From: Piscirickettsiaceae bacterium
GTDB taxonomy: Bacteria; Pseudomonadota; Gammaproteobacteria; Nitrosococcales; Methylophagaceae
Length of the DNA: 64,000 nt
Assembly (NCBI GenBank): GCA_024685975.1
Contig: JAIBDZ010000006.1
Coordinates: forward strand, 34,410-98,409
Direction: 5' to 3'
Numbering within the stretch: the first letter of the stretch is position 1; every line of letters begins with the position of its first letter. A program made the position numbers and the translations under genes. Under the pieces are notes generated by a model. It saw only the letters and a program-made list of their open reading frames with translations. It was not told where the DNA came from and did not search any database. Positions 1 through 11,127 of this stretch are shown piece by piece.

Positions 1-2
1 AA

Positions 3-209
3 CAAGCATTATTACAGGGAACAACTTGGATGTATTTGTTGCCTATCATCATATTGCTCGTTTTTGCTATTGTTGCCAGAGAACTTGGTGCAGGAGAAGG
101 GTGGCAAATCATATCAGGGGCAATGGGTTTTGGGTTGAGTCTATTAACGACACATCACATATTAAAACGTAAAGAAGCTGATTATCATGTCAGCATGAAA
201 GAGGAATAA
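3..209 (+). CDS. C-terminal part of RseC/MucC-like (SoxR reducing system) membrane protein, truncated by window start
   Basis: Open frame QALLQGTTWMYLLPIILLVFAIVARELGAGEGWQIISGAMGFGLSLLTTHHILKRKEADYHVSMKEE*; two TM segments; position directly upstream of mucD. Confidence 0.6.
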   Translation, partial: QALLQGTTWMYLLPIIILLVFAIVARELGAGEGWQIISGAMGFGLSLLTTHHILKRKEADYHVSMKEE

Positions 210-212
210 ACT

Positions 213-1628
213 ATGACACAATCGAAGGTTTGGGCTGCCATTTTGTTGATGATGACCAGTTTGTTTATGTCATCATTACAGGCGAGAAGCTTACCTGAAT
301 TCACCGAGCTTGTTTCTGATAACAGTGCTGCCGTGATTAATATCAGTACCACAAAAAATAATAAAAGCAGGCTGAGTAGTTTGGCACCCAATATGGAGCT
401 TCCAGAAGGAACGCCTCTCGATGAAATGTTCAAACACTTTTTTGGCCCGAATTTCCGTGGTAACCCGCCACAAGAAGAGTCTCATTCATTAGGTTCAGGT
501 TTTGTTCTGTCTTCAGATGGTTATATTTTAACTAACCATCACGTTATTAAAGATGCTGATGAAATCATTGTTCGCTTTAATGATAGAACAGAATTAGAAG
601 CAAAAGTCTTAGGCAGTGATGAACGAAGTGATATCGCGCTATTAAAAGTTGAAGCCACGGGCCTTACACCTGTCAAAGTAGGTGACTCAACAAAACTACA
701 AGTAGGAGAATGGGTATTAGCTATCGGTTCACCTTTTGGTTTTGATTCTTCAGCAACAGCAGGTATTGTTAGCGCATTAGGACGTAATTTACCTAGTGAT
801 AACTATGTGCCTTTTATTCAAACTGATGTGGCGATTAACCCAGGAAATTCTGGCGGTCCATTATTCAATATGGATGGTGAAGTTATCGGTATTAACTCAC
901 AAATTTATAGCCGAACTGGGGGCTTTATGGGAGTCTCATTTGCGATTCCTATGGATGTGGCTTTAGACGTTGTCTCTCAAATTAAAGAGCAAGGTTATGT
1001 TGATCGTGGCTGGTTAGGTGTTGTGATTCAAAATGTCACCCGTGAATTAGCTGAGTCGTTTGGCTTAGATAAACCACAAGGTGCATTAGTATCACGTGTT
1101 ATGCCTGATAGCCCAGCAGCGAAAGCAGGATTAGAAACAGGCGATGTGATTCTAAAATTTGACGGAAAAGACGTGAAAACCTCTTCTAGTTTGCCGCCAT
1201 TAGTGGGTCGGACAAAAGTCGGTGAGACTGTTCCTGTTCTTGTGATGCGAGATAAAAAGAAAACAACATTACATGTCAAAATTGAAAAACTAGAAGAAGA
1301 CGTTGATGACGTGGTTAAAACTAAATCCAGCCGTCTTGTTGATGAGCGTTTAGCGGTAGAAATTGCTGATTTAACACCGCAACAACGTGAGCAATACAAT
1401 ATGGAAGAAGGCGGTGTTTTAGTGATTAATCTAGAGCAAGGTCCTGCAAGAAAAGCGGGCATTCGCCGCGGTGATGTCATCATCAGTGTGAATAATACTA
1501 AGATTAAGAACAGTAAACAGTTCTTAGATATAGCCGATGACTTGCCAGAAGATGAAGCTATTCCTGTCTTAGTACAACGTCAACAAGGTGCGATTTTCCT
1601 AGCATTGAAAATTGTTAAGAAAAACTAA
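213..1628 (+). CDS. mucD: DegP/MucD-like periplasmic serine endoprotease
   Basis: Signal peptide, trypsin-like core with GNSGGPL, two PDZ domains. Confidence 0.93.
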   Translation: MTQSKVWAAILLMMTSLFMSSLQARSLPEFTELVSDNSAAVINISTTKNNKSRLSSLAPNMELPEGTPLDEMFKHFFGPNFRGNPPQEESHSLGSGFVLSSDGYILTNHHVIKDADEIIVRFNDRTELEAKVLGSDERSDIALLKVEATGLTPVKVGDSTKLQVGEWVLAIGSPFGFDSSATAGIVSALGRNLPSDNYVPFIQTDVAINPGNSGGPLFNMDGEVIGINSQIYSRTGGFMGVSFAIPMDVALDVVSQIKEQGYVDRGWLGVVIQNVTRELAESFGLDKPQGALVSRVMPDSPAAKAGLETGDVILKFDGKDVKTSSSLPPLVGRTKVGETVPVLVMRDKKKTTLHVKIEKLEEDVDDVVKTKSSRLVDERLAVEIADLTPQQREQYNMEEGGVLVINLEQGPARKAGIRRGDVIISVNNTKIKNSKQFLDIADDLPEDEAIPVLVQRQQGAIFLALKIVKKN

Positions 1629-1701
1629 TCCTGACCGCAGCTTATGCGGGATAAATAAGACAGCTGTTACGTTTTCACGTAAACTAAACGGCTAGACAGA
1701 G

Positions 1702-1736
1702 TCGGTCGATACAAATTGTATCGGCCGATTTTTTTA
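1702..1736 (+). terminator. Intrinsic terminator after mucD
   Basis: TCGGtCGATACAA/TTGTATCGgCCGA stem followed by T7. Confidence 0.8.
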
Positions 1737-1774
1737 CTTATATTTGACTTAAAAGTGAAGGTGGTATCGATTCG

Positions 1775-3571
1775 ATGGATCATATCCGTAATTTTTCCAT
1801 TATTGCTCATATTGACCACGGTAAATCGACGATTGCCGATAGGTTCATTCAAATCTGTGGTGGTTTGTCTGCACGAGAAATGTCTTCTCAAGTGCTTGAT
1901 TCAATGGATATTGAGCGGGAACGTGGTATTACAATCAAAGCACAAAGTGTCTCGCTTGACTATACCGCACGTAATGGTGAGACCTACCATCTTAATTTTA
2001 TCGATACGCCAGGTCATGTTGACTTTTCTTATGAAGTATCACGTTCGCTTGCCGCTTGTGAAGGCGCATTATTAGTTGTCGATGCCGCACAAGGTGTTGA
2101 AGCACAAAGTGTGGCGAACTGCTATACCGCGATTGATCTTGATCTAGAAGTTATTCCCGTACTGAATAAAATCGATTTGCCGTCAGCAGAGCCTGAGCGA
2201 GTTGCCCAAGAGATCGAAGATATTATTGGTGTCGATGCTTTAGATGCCGTTCAATGCAGTGCTAAAACAGGCCTAGGTATTGAAGACTTATTAGAGTCTC
2301 TAATTGATCGTGTGCCAGCCCCGAAAGGCGATCCGGACGCACCATTAAAAGCGTTAATCATTGATTCATGGTTTGACAGTTATGTCGGCGTGATTTCATT
2401 GGTTCGTATTGTTGATGGTTGTATCAAAGCAAAAGATAAAATCCGAGTGATGTCGACGGGCCATGAATACCAAGTTGAACAAGTGGGCGTGTTTACCCCT
2501 AAAAGAACCCCGAAAAAAGATGGTTTGTTTTGTGGTGAAGTCGGTTATGTGATTTCTGGAGTCAAAGATATCGAAGGTGCTCCCGTCGGTGATACCTTAA
2601 CGCATGTTCACCACGGTGCAACAGAGATGTTGCCTGGATTTAAATCTATTACACCTCAAGTGTATGCCGGCATTTTTCCGGTTAGTTCAGATGACTTTGA
2701 AACATTTCGTGAAGCGTTGGGTAAATTACGCCTGAATGACGCATCGCTATTTTTTGAACCTGAGAATTCTCAAGCACTTGGTTTTGGTTTCCGCTGTGGC
2801 TTTTTAGGCCTATTGCATATGGAAATCATTCAAGAGCGATTAGAGCGAGAATATGATCTTGATTTGATTACAACGGCGCCAACGGTTGTTTTCCAGATTG
2901 TTAATCGTAAAGGGGAAGAAAGCTTTATTGAAAATCCAGCTTTGTTGCCTGATGTCGGCACAATTGATGAAATACGTGAGCCTATTGTTGTTGCTGATAT
3001 CTTGGTGCCACAAGATCACTTAGGTGCAGTGATTACTTTATGTGTTGAAAAAAGGGGTGTGCAAACATCAATGCAATATGTGGGTAAACAAGTGGCGTTA
3101 AGCTATGAAATCCCAATGAATGAAGTGGTCATCGACTTTTTTGATAGATTAAAATCTGTCAGTCGAGGTTATGCGTCGTTAGATTATCATTTCGTGCGTT
3201 TTCAATCGGCCGATTTGGTGAAACTCGATATTCTAATCAATGGTGAACGTGTAGATGCATTATCAATGATTGTGCACCGTGAACAAAGTATTGGCCGTGG
3301 GCGCGAATTAGTTGAAAAAATGAAAGAGCTGATTCCAAGACAAATGTTTGATATCGCGATTCAAGCCGCGATAGGTGGGCATATTATTTCGCGTTCTACT
3401 GTAAAAGCGATGCGAAAAAATGTGTTGGCGAAATGTTACGGTGGTGATGTATCGCGTAAACGGAAATTATTAGAAAAACAAAAAGCAGGGAAAAAGCGCA
3501 TGAAGTCCATCGGTAAAGTCGATGTGCCTCAGGAAGCGTTTTTAGCTGTATTACAATTATCTAAAAAATAA
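1775..3571 (+). CDS. lepA: Elongation factor 4 (LepA)
   Basis: [25 protein letters not shown], full-length LepA GTPase. Confidence 0.98.
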   Translation: MDHIRNFSIIAHIDHGKSTIADRFIQICGGLSAREMSSQVLDSMDIERERGITIKAQSVSLDYTARNGETYHLNFIDTPGHVDFSYEVSRSLAACEGALLVVDAAQGVEAQSVANCYTAIDLDLEVIPVLNKIDLPSAEPERVAQEIEDIIGVDALDAVQCSAKTGLGIEDLLESLIDRVPAPKGDPDAPLKALIIDSWFDSYVGVISLVRIVDGCIKAKDKIRVMSTGHEYQVEQVGVFTPKRTPKKDGLFCGEVGYVISGVKDIEGAPVGDTLTHVHHGATEMLPGFKSITPQVYAGIFPVSSDDFETFREALGKLRLNDASLFFEPENSQALGFGFRCGFLGLLHMEIIQERLEREYDLDLITTAPTVVFQIVNRKGEESFIENPALLPDVGTIDEIREPIVVADILVPQDHLGAVITLCVEKRGVQTSMQYVGKQVALSYEIPMNEVVIDFFDRLKSVSRGYASLDYHFVRFQSADLVKLDILINGERVDALSMIVHREQSIGRGRELVEKMKELIPRQMFDIAIQAAIGGHIISRSTVKAMRKNVLAKCYGGDVSRKRKLLEKQKAGKKRMKSIGKVDVPQEAFLAVLQLSKK

Positions 3572-3586
3572 GAAAGGGTTAATCAC

Positions 3587-4354
3587 GTGAGTTTTCCAGC
3601 ATTAATGGTCACTTTAGTCGCCATAACTGGGTTGATTTGGTTATTAGATAAATGGCTTTGGGCGGCGAATAGAGCGCCAGGACAGAAAGAGCCGATTATT
3701 GTCGAATATGCGAAGTCTTTTTTCCCGATTATATTGGCAGTGTTAGTTGTGCGTTCATTTTTGGTTGAACCGTTTCGGATCCCTTCAGCATCAATGGTAC
3801 CGACCTTACGCATTGGCGATTTTATTTTAGTGAATAAATTTGATTATGGGATAAGGTTACCCGTCTTAAATAAAAAAGTAGTTGAGATGGATTTACCACA
3901 AAGAGGCGATGTTGTTGTCTTCCGTTATCCGCCTAATCCACAGCTAGATTATATTAAGCGCGTTATTGGTACACCTGGCGATAGAGTGGAATATAAAGAT
4001 AAGGTACTTTATATCAATGGCGAGAAAATGCCTCAAACGCACCAGCAAAAAAGTTTAGACTTATTAGGTGTTGTGGCCGGAGATAGTGAAGTGCTGATAG
4101 AAGATTTATCTGGTGTCTCCCATCAGATCGCTAAAGGCAGTAACCAACAACGGGTGCAAGTCGACTTTATTGTGCCTGACGGTGAATATTTTATGATGGG
4201 TGATAACCGAGATAATAGTAGTGATAGTCGGTTTTGGGGTACAGTACCTGAAAGTCACTTAGTGGGTCGTGCTTTTTATATTTGGATGAGTTGGGACTGT
4301 AATGCCCATTGGTCTTGCGTTAATTGGGATCGTATTGGTCAATCAATTGATTAA
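3587..4354 (+). CDS. lepB: Signal peptidase I
   Basis: PSASMVPTL and GDNRDNSSDSR motifs; downstream of lepA. Confidence 0.96.
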   Translation: MSFPALMVTLVAITGLIWLLDKWLWAANRAPGQKEPIIVEYAKSFFPIILAVLVVRSFLVEPFRIPSASMVPTLRIGDFILVNKFDYGIRLPVLNKKVVEMDLPQRGDVVVFRYPPNPQLDYIKRVIGTPGDRVEYKDKVLYINGEKMPQTHQQKSLDLLGVVAGDSEVLIEDLSGVSHQIAKGSNQQRVQVDFIVPDGEYFMMGDNRDNSSDSRFWGTVPESHLVGRAFYIWMSWDCNAHWSCVNWDRIGQSID

Positions 4355-4357
4355 CAG

Positions 4358-4750
4358 ATGGAGAGGATGATGAAAAAACAAGCGGGAATGACATTAATCA
4401 GCTGGGTTATCGTATTGGGTCTTATCGCCTTTTTTGTCACGATAGCAATGCGATTATTTCCAATGTATCAAGAGTATTATGGCGTTAAACAAGTCATGGC
4501 TGGAATGGAAAATGAAATTTCTGCCAATCGTTTAACGAAACAGCAAGTCATGACATTATTCGCCAAACGATTCAATACAGGATATATCACAGCCGTTAAA
4601 AAAGAGAATATTGAATTATTTAGGGGTAAAAATAATGTGCATGTCGATAAAATCGTGATCGATTATGAAGTCAGAAAACCCTTTATGTTTCATATTAGCC
4701 TTGTCGGTCATTTCCATTTAGAGGCCGAGGCAAAACAAGCAACTAGATGA
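4358..4750 (+). CDS. DUF4845 family protein with pilin-like N-terminus
   Basis: GMTLISWVIVLGLIAFFVTIAMRLFPMYQEYY; conserved lepB-DUF4845-rnc order; true start may be the internal ATG at 4367/4370. Confidence 0.8.
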   Translation: MERMMKKQAGMTLISWVIVLGLIAFFVTIAMRLFPMYQEYYGVKQVMAGMENEISANRLTKQQVMTLFAKRFNTGYITAVKKENIELFRGKNNVHVDKIVIDYEVRKPFMFHISLVGHFHLEAEAKQATR

Positions 4751-5430
4751 TCTCTAAAAACCAAAAAAAATTATTAAAAAAATTAAATTACACCTTTGAT
4801 GATGAAGCCTTATTTCAACAAGCTTTAACCCATCGTAGTGCCGATGCTCGAAATAATGAACGGTTAGAATATTTAGGCGATGCTATCTTAAGCTTCGTGA
4901 TAGCTGAAGCATTATATGAGCGTTTTCCTCAGGTTAAAGAAGGTAAATTAAGCCGTTTAAGAGCGGCATTAGTCAAAGGAGTGACATTAGCTGAAATAGG
5001 CCGAGAACTGTCTCTAGGTGATGTATTAATACTAGGTCCAGGCGAGTTGAAAAGTGGCGGGTTTCGTCGTGAATCGATTCTAGCTGATACCGTCGAAGCG
5101 ATGATCGGTGCTGTGTATATCGACAGTGATATCGCTTCAGTTAAAGCCTTTATCATGCGGTTGTTTGATGAACGTTTAGATGCAATTGATGTGAATGAAG
5201 TACTGAAAGATCCAAAGACCCGCTTACAAGAATTATTGCAAAGCCGTAAACAACCTTTACCTATTTATTCGGTGACAGAAATTAAGTCACCTGATGATAA
5301 AACGCCGCTATTTGAAGCCACCTGTCAAGTTGCGCTATTAGACAAAGTGGTGATCGCCAAAGGCACCAGCCACCGTAAAGCTGAGCAAAAATCAGCAGAA
5401 CGCGCACTCAAATTGATAGAAGACAAATAA
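4747..5430 (+). CDS. rnc: Ribonuclease III
   Basis: NERLEYLGDAIL signature plus C-terminal dsRBD. Confidence 0.97.
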   Translation: MISKNQKKLLKKLNYTFDDEALFQQALTHRSADARNNERLEYLGDAILSFVIAEALYERFPQVKEGKLSRLRAALVKGVTLAEIGRELSLGDVLILGPGELKSGGFRRESILADTVEAMIGAVYIDSDIASVKAFIMRLFDERLDAIDVNEVLKDPKTRLQELLQSRKQPLPIYSVTEIKSPDDKTPLFEATCQVALLDKVVIAKGTSHRKAEQKSAERALKLIEDK

Positions 5431-5431
5431 T

Positions 5432-6340
5432 ATGACTACAGCTCCTTTCCATTCTGGCTATGTTGCCATTATCGGCCGTCCAAATGTAGGTAAATCTACA
5501 CTGATCAACCGTATTCTAGGGCAAAAGCTCTGCATAACATCACGACGTCCTCAGACGACACGTCATCGCATTTTAGGCATTAAAACGGATGATGAAAGCC
5601 AATGTGTTTATGTTGACACACCTGGTTTGCATATTGAAGGCAAAAAAGCGATGAATCGCTATATGAATCGTGCTGCCGCATCATCGATTGATGATGTTGA
5701 TGTGGTGTTATTTGTGGTTGATGGCTTAAGTTGGACTAAAGAAGATGAGCAAGTATTAGCTCGCCTTCAAAGCAATGCCAATGGCCCTGTCTTATTAGTT
5801 TTAAATAAAGTCGATAGAGTGGCCGATAAAGATAAGCTATTGCCCCATATCAAAAAAATGTCAGCGTTATATCCCTTTACTAAAATTGTGCCTATTTCAG
5901 CAAGACAAGGCATTAATGTTGATGAATTAGAAAAAGAAATCAAACAATTGATGCCGGAGGGTGATCTGATCTTCCCCGAAGATCAATTTACCGATAGAAG
6001 TGCTCGTTTTTTAGCAGCAGAATTAGTCCGAGAAAAATTGTTCAGACAACTAGGGCAAGAACTGCCTTATGCCTTGACGGTTGAAATAGAACAATATGAA
6101 GAACAAGAAAAACTGATTCGTATCGGTGCGGTGATTTATGTTGAACGTAATGGACAAAAATCAATTGTGATTGGTAAAAAAGGCGAATTACTCAAAGCCG
6201 TTGGTCGCGATGCCCGAATTGAAATGGAAGGGCTGTTTGATAATAAAGTCTTTTTAGAACTATGGGTAAAAGTACGTGATGGTTGGTCTGACAATGAACG
6301 GATGCTTAAAAACCTAGGATATAACGACGATCTAGGCTGA
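5432..6340 (+). CDS. era: GTPase Era
   Basis: GRPNVGKSTL, KH domain; rnc-era-recO order. Confidence 0.97.
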   Translation: MTTAPFHSGYVAIIGRPNVGKSTLINRILGQKLCITSRRPQTTRHRILGIKTDDESQCVYVDTPGLHIEGKKAMNRYMNRAAASSIDDVDVVLFVVDGLSWTKEDEQVLARLQSNANGPVLLVLNKVDRVADKDKLLPHIKKMSALYPFTKIVPISARQGINVDELEKEIKQLMPEGDLIFPEDQFTDRSARFLAAELVREKLFRQLGQELPYALTVEIEQYEEQEKLIRIGAVIYVERNGQKSIVIGKKGELLKAVGRDARIEMEGLFDNKVFLELWVKVRDGWSDNERMLKNLGYNDDLG

Positions 6341-6350
6341 TAATGGCATC

Positions 6351-7076
6351 ATGAAAGTTGATTTCACGCCCGGTTTTGTTTTACATCGCCGCCCTTTCAA
6401 AGAAAGCAGCCAAATTATTGATGTGTTGAGTCGCGATTATGGGCGTGTAAGCGTTGTTGCTAAAGGAAGTAAACACAATAAAAAAGGTCAAGCGGGCTTA
6501 CTGCAAGCTTATCAACCGTTATTATTGTCATGGATGGGACGAGGTGAGTTATATACTTTGACTGCGGTTGAGTCTGCGGGTCCAGGCTTTTTACTGCAAG
6601 CACAATCTGCTTTGTGTGGTTTATATATTAATGAATTGATGGTGAAATTATTACCACAAGCCGAAGCGGATGCAGGCTTATTTGATATTTATCAATATGC
6701 CTTGCAAGGCCTGCAATCGGCTGACAATAATGAAGTGACATTAAGGCTGTTTGAAAAACAATTATTAACAGAGTTAGGTTACGGCCTTGCGATAGAATAC
6801 GAATATGATACTGGTGAAGCTGTACAAGCTGAACGAGATTATTATTATCTTGCAGATACAGGCTTATATCGTTGGCAACAAGGACTGTCATATCCCAAAT
6901 TGTCAGGCCGTAGTTTACAAAAACTGGTATCAGAGCAAACTTTTGATCGCCAAAGTCTGACTGAAATTAAACAATTGATGAGAAGAGTGATACATTTTTA
7001 CTTGGCGGGTAAACCTTTGCAAAGTCGAGCATTATTTAACCCTGTTCATCGTGGCCAAAAAAAGGATACAACATGA
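6351..7076 (+). CDS. recO: DNA repair protein RecO
   Basis: RecO N-terminal OB fold ([31 protein letters not shown]); synteny. Confidence 0.94.
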   Translation: MKVDFTPGFVLHRRPFKESSQIIDVLSRDYGRVSVVAKGSKHNKKGQAGLLQAYQPLLLSWMGRGELYTLTAVESAGPGFLLQAQSALCGLYINELMVKLLPQAEADAGLFDIYQYALQGLQSADNNEVTLRLFEKQLLTELGYGLAIEYEYDTGEAVQAERDYYYLADTGLYRWQQGLSYPKLSGRSLQKLVSEQTFDRQSLTEIKQLMRRVIHFYLAGKPLQSRALFNPVHRGQKKDTT

Positions 7077-7801
7077 CCATTCAACTTGGTGTCAATATCG
7101 ACCACATAGCAACGTTAAGACAAGCACGAGGAACGTTATATCCCGATCCAGTACAAGCTGCTATTGAGTCAGAACAAGCCGGTGCTGATGGCATAACTAT
7201 TCATTTAAGAGAAGATCGTCGACATATTCAAGAACGCGATGTCATGATGCTATCTGATATTTTACAAACTAAAATGAATTTAGAAATGGCTGTGACAGAT
7301 GAAATGTTGGCCATTGCTGAAAAATATAAACCAACAGATTGCTGTCTTGTTCCCGAGCGTCGCCAAGAATTAACAACCGAAGGCGGCTTAGATGTTTTAG
7401 GCCAGCAAGCAAAAATAACCGATGCATGCCAACGTCTAGCAGAAGCTAATATTACGGTATCATTATTCATTGATCCTGATATCAGTCAAATTAATGCCGC
7501 AATTGCCTGTGGTGCACCGGTGATTGAATTACATACCGGCGCCTATGCTGATGCTGCAACCCATGAAATTGCACAACACCATTTGTCAGTGATAGAACAT
7601 GCTGTTGTATACGCCAATAAAGCTGGGCTTAAAGTCAATGCAGGTCATGGTTTGAATTATCATAATACAACCGCGATCGCCAAGATCCCAAATATCGTGG
7701 AGCTCAATATTGGTCATGCCATTATTGCGCGTTCAGTTTTTACCGGCTTAAAAACAGCAGTACGGGAAATGAAAGAATTAATGCGAGTTGCACGGGGATG
7801 A
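7073..7801 (+). CDS. pdxJ: Pyridoxine 5'-phosphate synthase
   Basis: [31 protein letters not shown]. Confidence 0.97.
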   Translation: MTIQLGVNIDHIATLRQARGTLYPDPVQAAIESEQAGADGITIHLREDRRHIQERDVMMLSDILQTKMNLEMAVTDEMLAIAEKYKPTDCCLVPERRQELTTEGGLDVLGQQAKITDACQRLAEANITVSLFIDPDISQINAAIACGAPVIELHTGAYADAATHEIAQHHLSVIEHAVVYANKAGLKVNAGHGLNYHNTTAIAKIPNIVELNIGHAIIARSVFTGLKTAVREMKELMRVARG

Positions 7802-8175
7802 TCGTCGGTATAGGCACGGATATTGTCAATATAGCACGCGTACAAGCGATGATAGACCGTCAAGGAGAAGCCATCGCAAAACGGATTTTAACGGATGCTG
7901 AATGGCAACAATATCAAACCAGTCATCAACCGGCAGCTTTTTTAGCAAAACGGTTTGCAGCAAAGGAAGCGGCAGCTAAAGCATTTGGAACCGGTTTTCG
8001 AGATGGGTTGAGTTTAAAACATATTATCGTGACTAATAACGCCTTAGGGCAACCTGAACTTACATTTGTTGAGCGGGCGGCAGAATTAATGAAGCAACAA
8101 AACATTAATCGCAGTCTAATTAGCCTAAGTGATGAAGAAACGCACGCCATCGCCTATGTCATAATGGAACAATGA
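7798..8175 (+). CDS. acpS: Holo-ACP synthase
   Basis: [28 protein letters not shown]. Confidence 0.96.
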   Translation: MIVGIGTDIVNIARVQAMIDRQGEAIAKRILTDAEWQQYQTSHQPAAFLAKRFAAKEAAAKAFGTGFRDGLSLKHIIVTNNALGQPELTFVERAAELMKQQNINRSLISLSDEETHAIAYVIMEQ

Positions 8176-9062
8176 AGATGAAAAATTATCCTACGATTGA
8201 AGCTTGTATCGGTAATACGCCCTTAGTAAGGCTACAGCGCCTACCAGGACAGACGAGTAATACTATCTTAGTAAAACTTGAAGGAGACAATCCTGCGGGG
8301 TCGGTCAAAGATAGACCCGTCATCAGTATGATTAAATTGGCTGAGCAACGCGGTGATATTCGACCTGGTGATACTTTGATTGAAGCGACAAGTGGCAATA
8401 CGGGGATTGCTTTGGCGATGATGTCTGCCATTTTAGGCTATCACATGATATTGATTATGCCTGAGAATATGAGCGTAGAACGTAGAGCATCAATGAAAGC
8501 ATATGGTGCTGACATTATTTTAACTGATACCATTGAATCTTCTCGTGATCTGGCTGATCAAATGCAAGCAGAAGGGAAAGGAAAAGTGCTTAATCAGTTT
8601 GCCAATGCTGATAACCCACAAGCGCATTATGATACAACAGGACCTGAAATCTGGCGTGATACAGAAGGGACTGTGACGCATTTTGTCAGTGCAATGGGCA
8701 CAACAGGCACTATTATGGGCGTGTCACGTTACCTAAAAGAACAAAATCAAGCGGTACAAATTGTGGGTGTACAACCTGCGGAAGACAGTGCTATTCCCGG
8801 CATTAGACGTTGGCCTGAAGCTTATTTACCGAGCATTTTCGAAGCTGACAGAGTCGATCAAATGCTGGATATGGAACAAAGTGTTGCAGAAGAAACCATG
8901 AGACAACTGGCTATCCAAGAGGGCATCTTCTGTGGTGTCTCCTCTGGAGGCAATGTCGCTGCAGCATTACGAGTGTCAGAGACTGTGACCAATGCCACTA
9001 TAGTGGCCATTATCTGTGATAGAGGTGATCGTTATCTGTCGACCGGAGTCTTTCCGGCTTAA
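8172..9062 (+). CDS. cysM: Cysteine synthase B
   Basis: GNTPLVRL, EGDNPAGSVKDRP, EATSGNTGIALA. Confidence 0.93.
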   Translation: MKMKNYPTIEACIGNTPLVRLQRLPGQTSNTILVKLEGDNPAGSVKDRPVISMIKLAEQRGDIRPGDTLIEATSGNTGIALAMMSAILGYHMILIMPENMSVERRASMKAYGADIILTDTIESSRDLADQMQAEGKGKVLNQFANADNPQAHYDTTGPEIWRDTEGTVTHFVSAMGTTGTIMGVSRYLKEQNQAVQIVGVQPAEDSAIPGIRRWPEAYLPSIFEADRVDQMLDMEQSVAEETMRQLAIQEGIFCGVSSGGNVAAALRVSETVTNATIVAIICDRGDRYLSTGVFPA

Positions 9063-9064
9063 TA

Positions 9065-11113
9065 ATGTGTAAAGCAGTATTATGGTTTTGTACTGTTTTT
9101 TGCTTATCAACTGTAAGCGCAATTGAACTCTTCCAGTTTTCTGTCGCAAAAAGTGAATGGCAACAAGGCTTATTACAGCAATTACAACTCTCATTAAGCT
9201 TTAACGACAATGGTTTAGGTTTGTCAGGTCATGCTGAACAGTTGGTGTTGGCAGAGCCGATAGGTGAGTTAAACAATGTCGAGTTAACTTGTCAAAACGT
9301 TGTTGTTCAACAAGACCGTTTGAACTGTGACCGCGGTCAGTTATCTTTCCATCATGCCTTATTCGGGCAGCAAACACTTTCATTTAAATTACAAACGCAA
9401 CATGAAGAAGCGTTATTACAGTTTGAAGTGAGTGGCTTAACAATGGGTGATGGTGTGATTAACGCTTCATTTCAACAACACGGTCACCATTGGCGAATAA
9501 CGGCGAAATCCACTCAATTATCTATAGCAGCATTATTAAAACAATTTCATGCCCCGCTTTCTGGGGTAGGCGAGATGGCATTACCAGAGCAATTAAGTGG
9601 GGAAATACAGTCACATTGGACTATTGAAGGTAGCCAAACTGGCATCGAATCAATCGCAACAACGCTATCGATGCAGGATGTCGACATTGTGAGTCAAGAG
9701 GCACAAATAGAAGCCCAAGCCATTCAGGCCAAATGGTCTTTTAATATCAAGCGTAAGCAACATCGATGGCAGTGGCAAATGAATGGCGCTATCGAGCAAG
9801 GACAGTCGTATCGTGAACCTATTTTTATCGATTTTGCGGATACGCCGATAAGGTTAGATGCGGTAGGATTATGGCATGATGATAAGCAAACTTGGCGGGT
9901 TGAACAGGCTAATATGACCCAGCAAGGTGTGGTGACAGCAACCATGTCATCAACAGGTATATTTGATGAGATACAACAAGCAAACATTACCTTAGAGCGA
10001 AGCCAGTTACCATTATTATACCAACATTGGATCCAACCTTTTCTCATCTATAAAACGATAGGAAACATTGATTTATCGGGTGAAATTGATCTCAATTATC
10101 AATATGAAAACAACGTATCTCAATGGCAGTTTGGACTGACGAATGTTGATGTCGTTGACGAAGCTCAACGCTTTGCATTGTATGGTTTGCAAGGTCAATT
10201 GGCTTGGACGGCATTCTCTCAAGCTTTACCTATCAATATAAGCTGGTCTCATGGAAGTATATTGTCGATTCCTATTGGTAATAGTCATGTCACAGGCAGT
10301 AGCCAATCGAGTCAGTTTACTTTACAAGATGCTTGGCAAATGCCGATCTTAGATGGCGACTTGAAAATACATCATTTGCTATTATCACAAGAAGATACCG
10401 AACTAAGCTGGGCTTTTGAGGGAATTATTAGCCCTATATCGATGACTTTACTTAGTGAGCATCTTGGTTGGCCTAAGATGCATGGTAAATTATCAGGTGT
10501 GATACCGAAAGTGACCTATCAAGACCATCAAGTCACGGTTGACGGTGCTTTAATGGTGAAACTGTTCAATGGGACGAGCGTTATCCATCATCTGAGCTTG
10601 CTTGACCCTTTAGGCGCGATCCCACAGCTTTATGCTGATATTGATTTACAAAATTTTGATTTGGAAACCATGACCAATACGTTTGATTTTGGCACTATGA
10701 CAGGCACTGTTTCCGGTAAAGTGAATCAATTACGTCTTGCTAATTGGCAGCCAGTAGCCTTTGATGCTTATTTAGAGACATCCGAAAATGATGATGTACC
10801 ACACAAAATCAGTCAACAAGCCGTCAATAATTTATCGTCATTAGGGGGAGGCGCTACTGGCGCTTTATCACGGAGCTTTTTACGTTTCTTTGAAAACTTT
10901 TCGTACGATAAATTGGGTATTAGCTGCAAACTTCAAAATGATATTTGTCAGATGAGCGGTGTCGAACCGGCAGAACAAGGGTATTATATTGTGAAAGGTG
11001 GTGGCTTTCCGCCAACGATTGATGTGATTGGTCATACTTCAAAAGTAGATTGGCCTGAATTATTAGACCGTTTAAAAGCGGTGAGTAATAGCAGTGGCCC
11101 AGTGATTCAATAG
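9065..11113 (+). CDS. YdbH/AsmA-like envelope protein
   Basis: Signal peptide, long beta-rich AsmA-type sequence, conserved C-term (GGGATGALSRSFLRFFENFSYDKLGISCKLQNDICQMSG); followed by a DUF1318/YdbL protein. Confidence 0.65.
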   Translation: MCKAVLWFCTVFCLSTVSAIELFQFSVAKSEWQQGLLQQLQLSLSFNDNGLGLSGHAEQLVLAEPIGELNNVELTCQNVVVQQDRLNCDRGQLSFHHALFGQQTLSFKLQTQHEEALLQFEVSGLTMGDGVINASFQQHGHHWRITAKSTQLSIAALLKQFHAPLSGVGEMALPEQLSGEIQSHWTIEGSQTGIESIATTLSMQDVDIVSQEAQIEAQAIQAKWSFNIKRKQHRWQWQMNGAIEQGQSYREPIFIDFADTPIRLDAVGLWHDDKQTWRVEQANMTQQGVVTATMSSTGIFDEIQQANITLERSQLPLLYQHWIQPFLIYKTIGNIDLSGEIDLNYQYENNVSQWQFGLTNVDVVDEAQRFALYGLQGQLAWTAFSQALPINISWSHGSILSIPIGNSHVTGSSQSSQFTLQDAWQMPILDGDLKIHHLLLSQEDTELSWAFEGIISPISMTLLSEHLGWPKMHGKLSGVIPKVTYQDHQVTVDGALMVKLFNGTSVIHHLSLLDPLGAIPQLYADIDLQNFDLETMTNTFDFGTMTGTVSGKVNQLRLANWQPVAFDAYLETSENDDVPHKISQQAVNNLSSLGGGATGALSRSFLRFFENFSYDKLGISCKLQNDICQMSGVEPAEQGYYIVKGGGFPPTIDVIGHTSKVDWPELLDRLKAVSNSSGPVIQ

Positions 11114-11127
11114 TTAGGAGAAAATGA

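Noticed and set aside
1028-1483. Minus-strand 151-aa ORF inside mucD and similar antisense ORFs in other genes
   Set aside because: Fully antisense to a well-supported gene with no recognisable domain; typical shadow ORFs.
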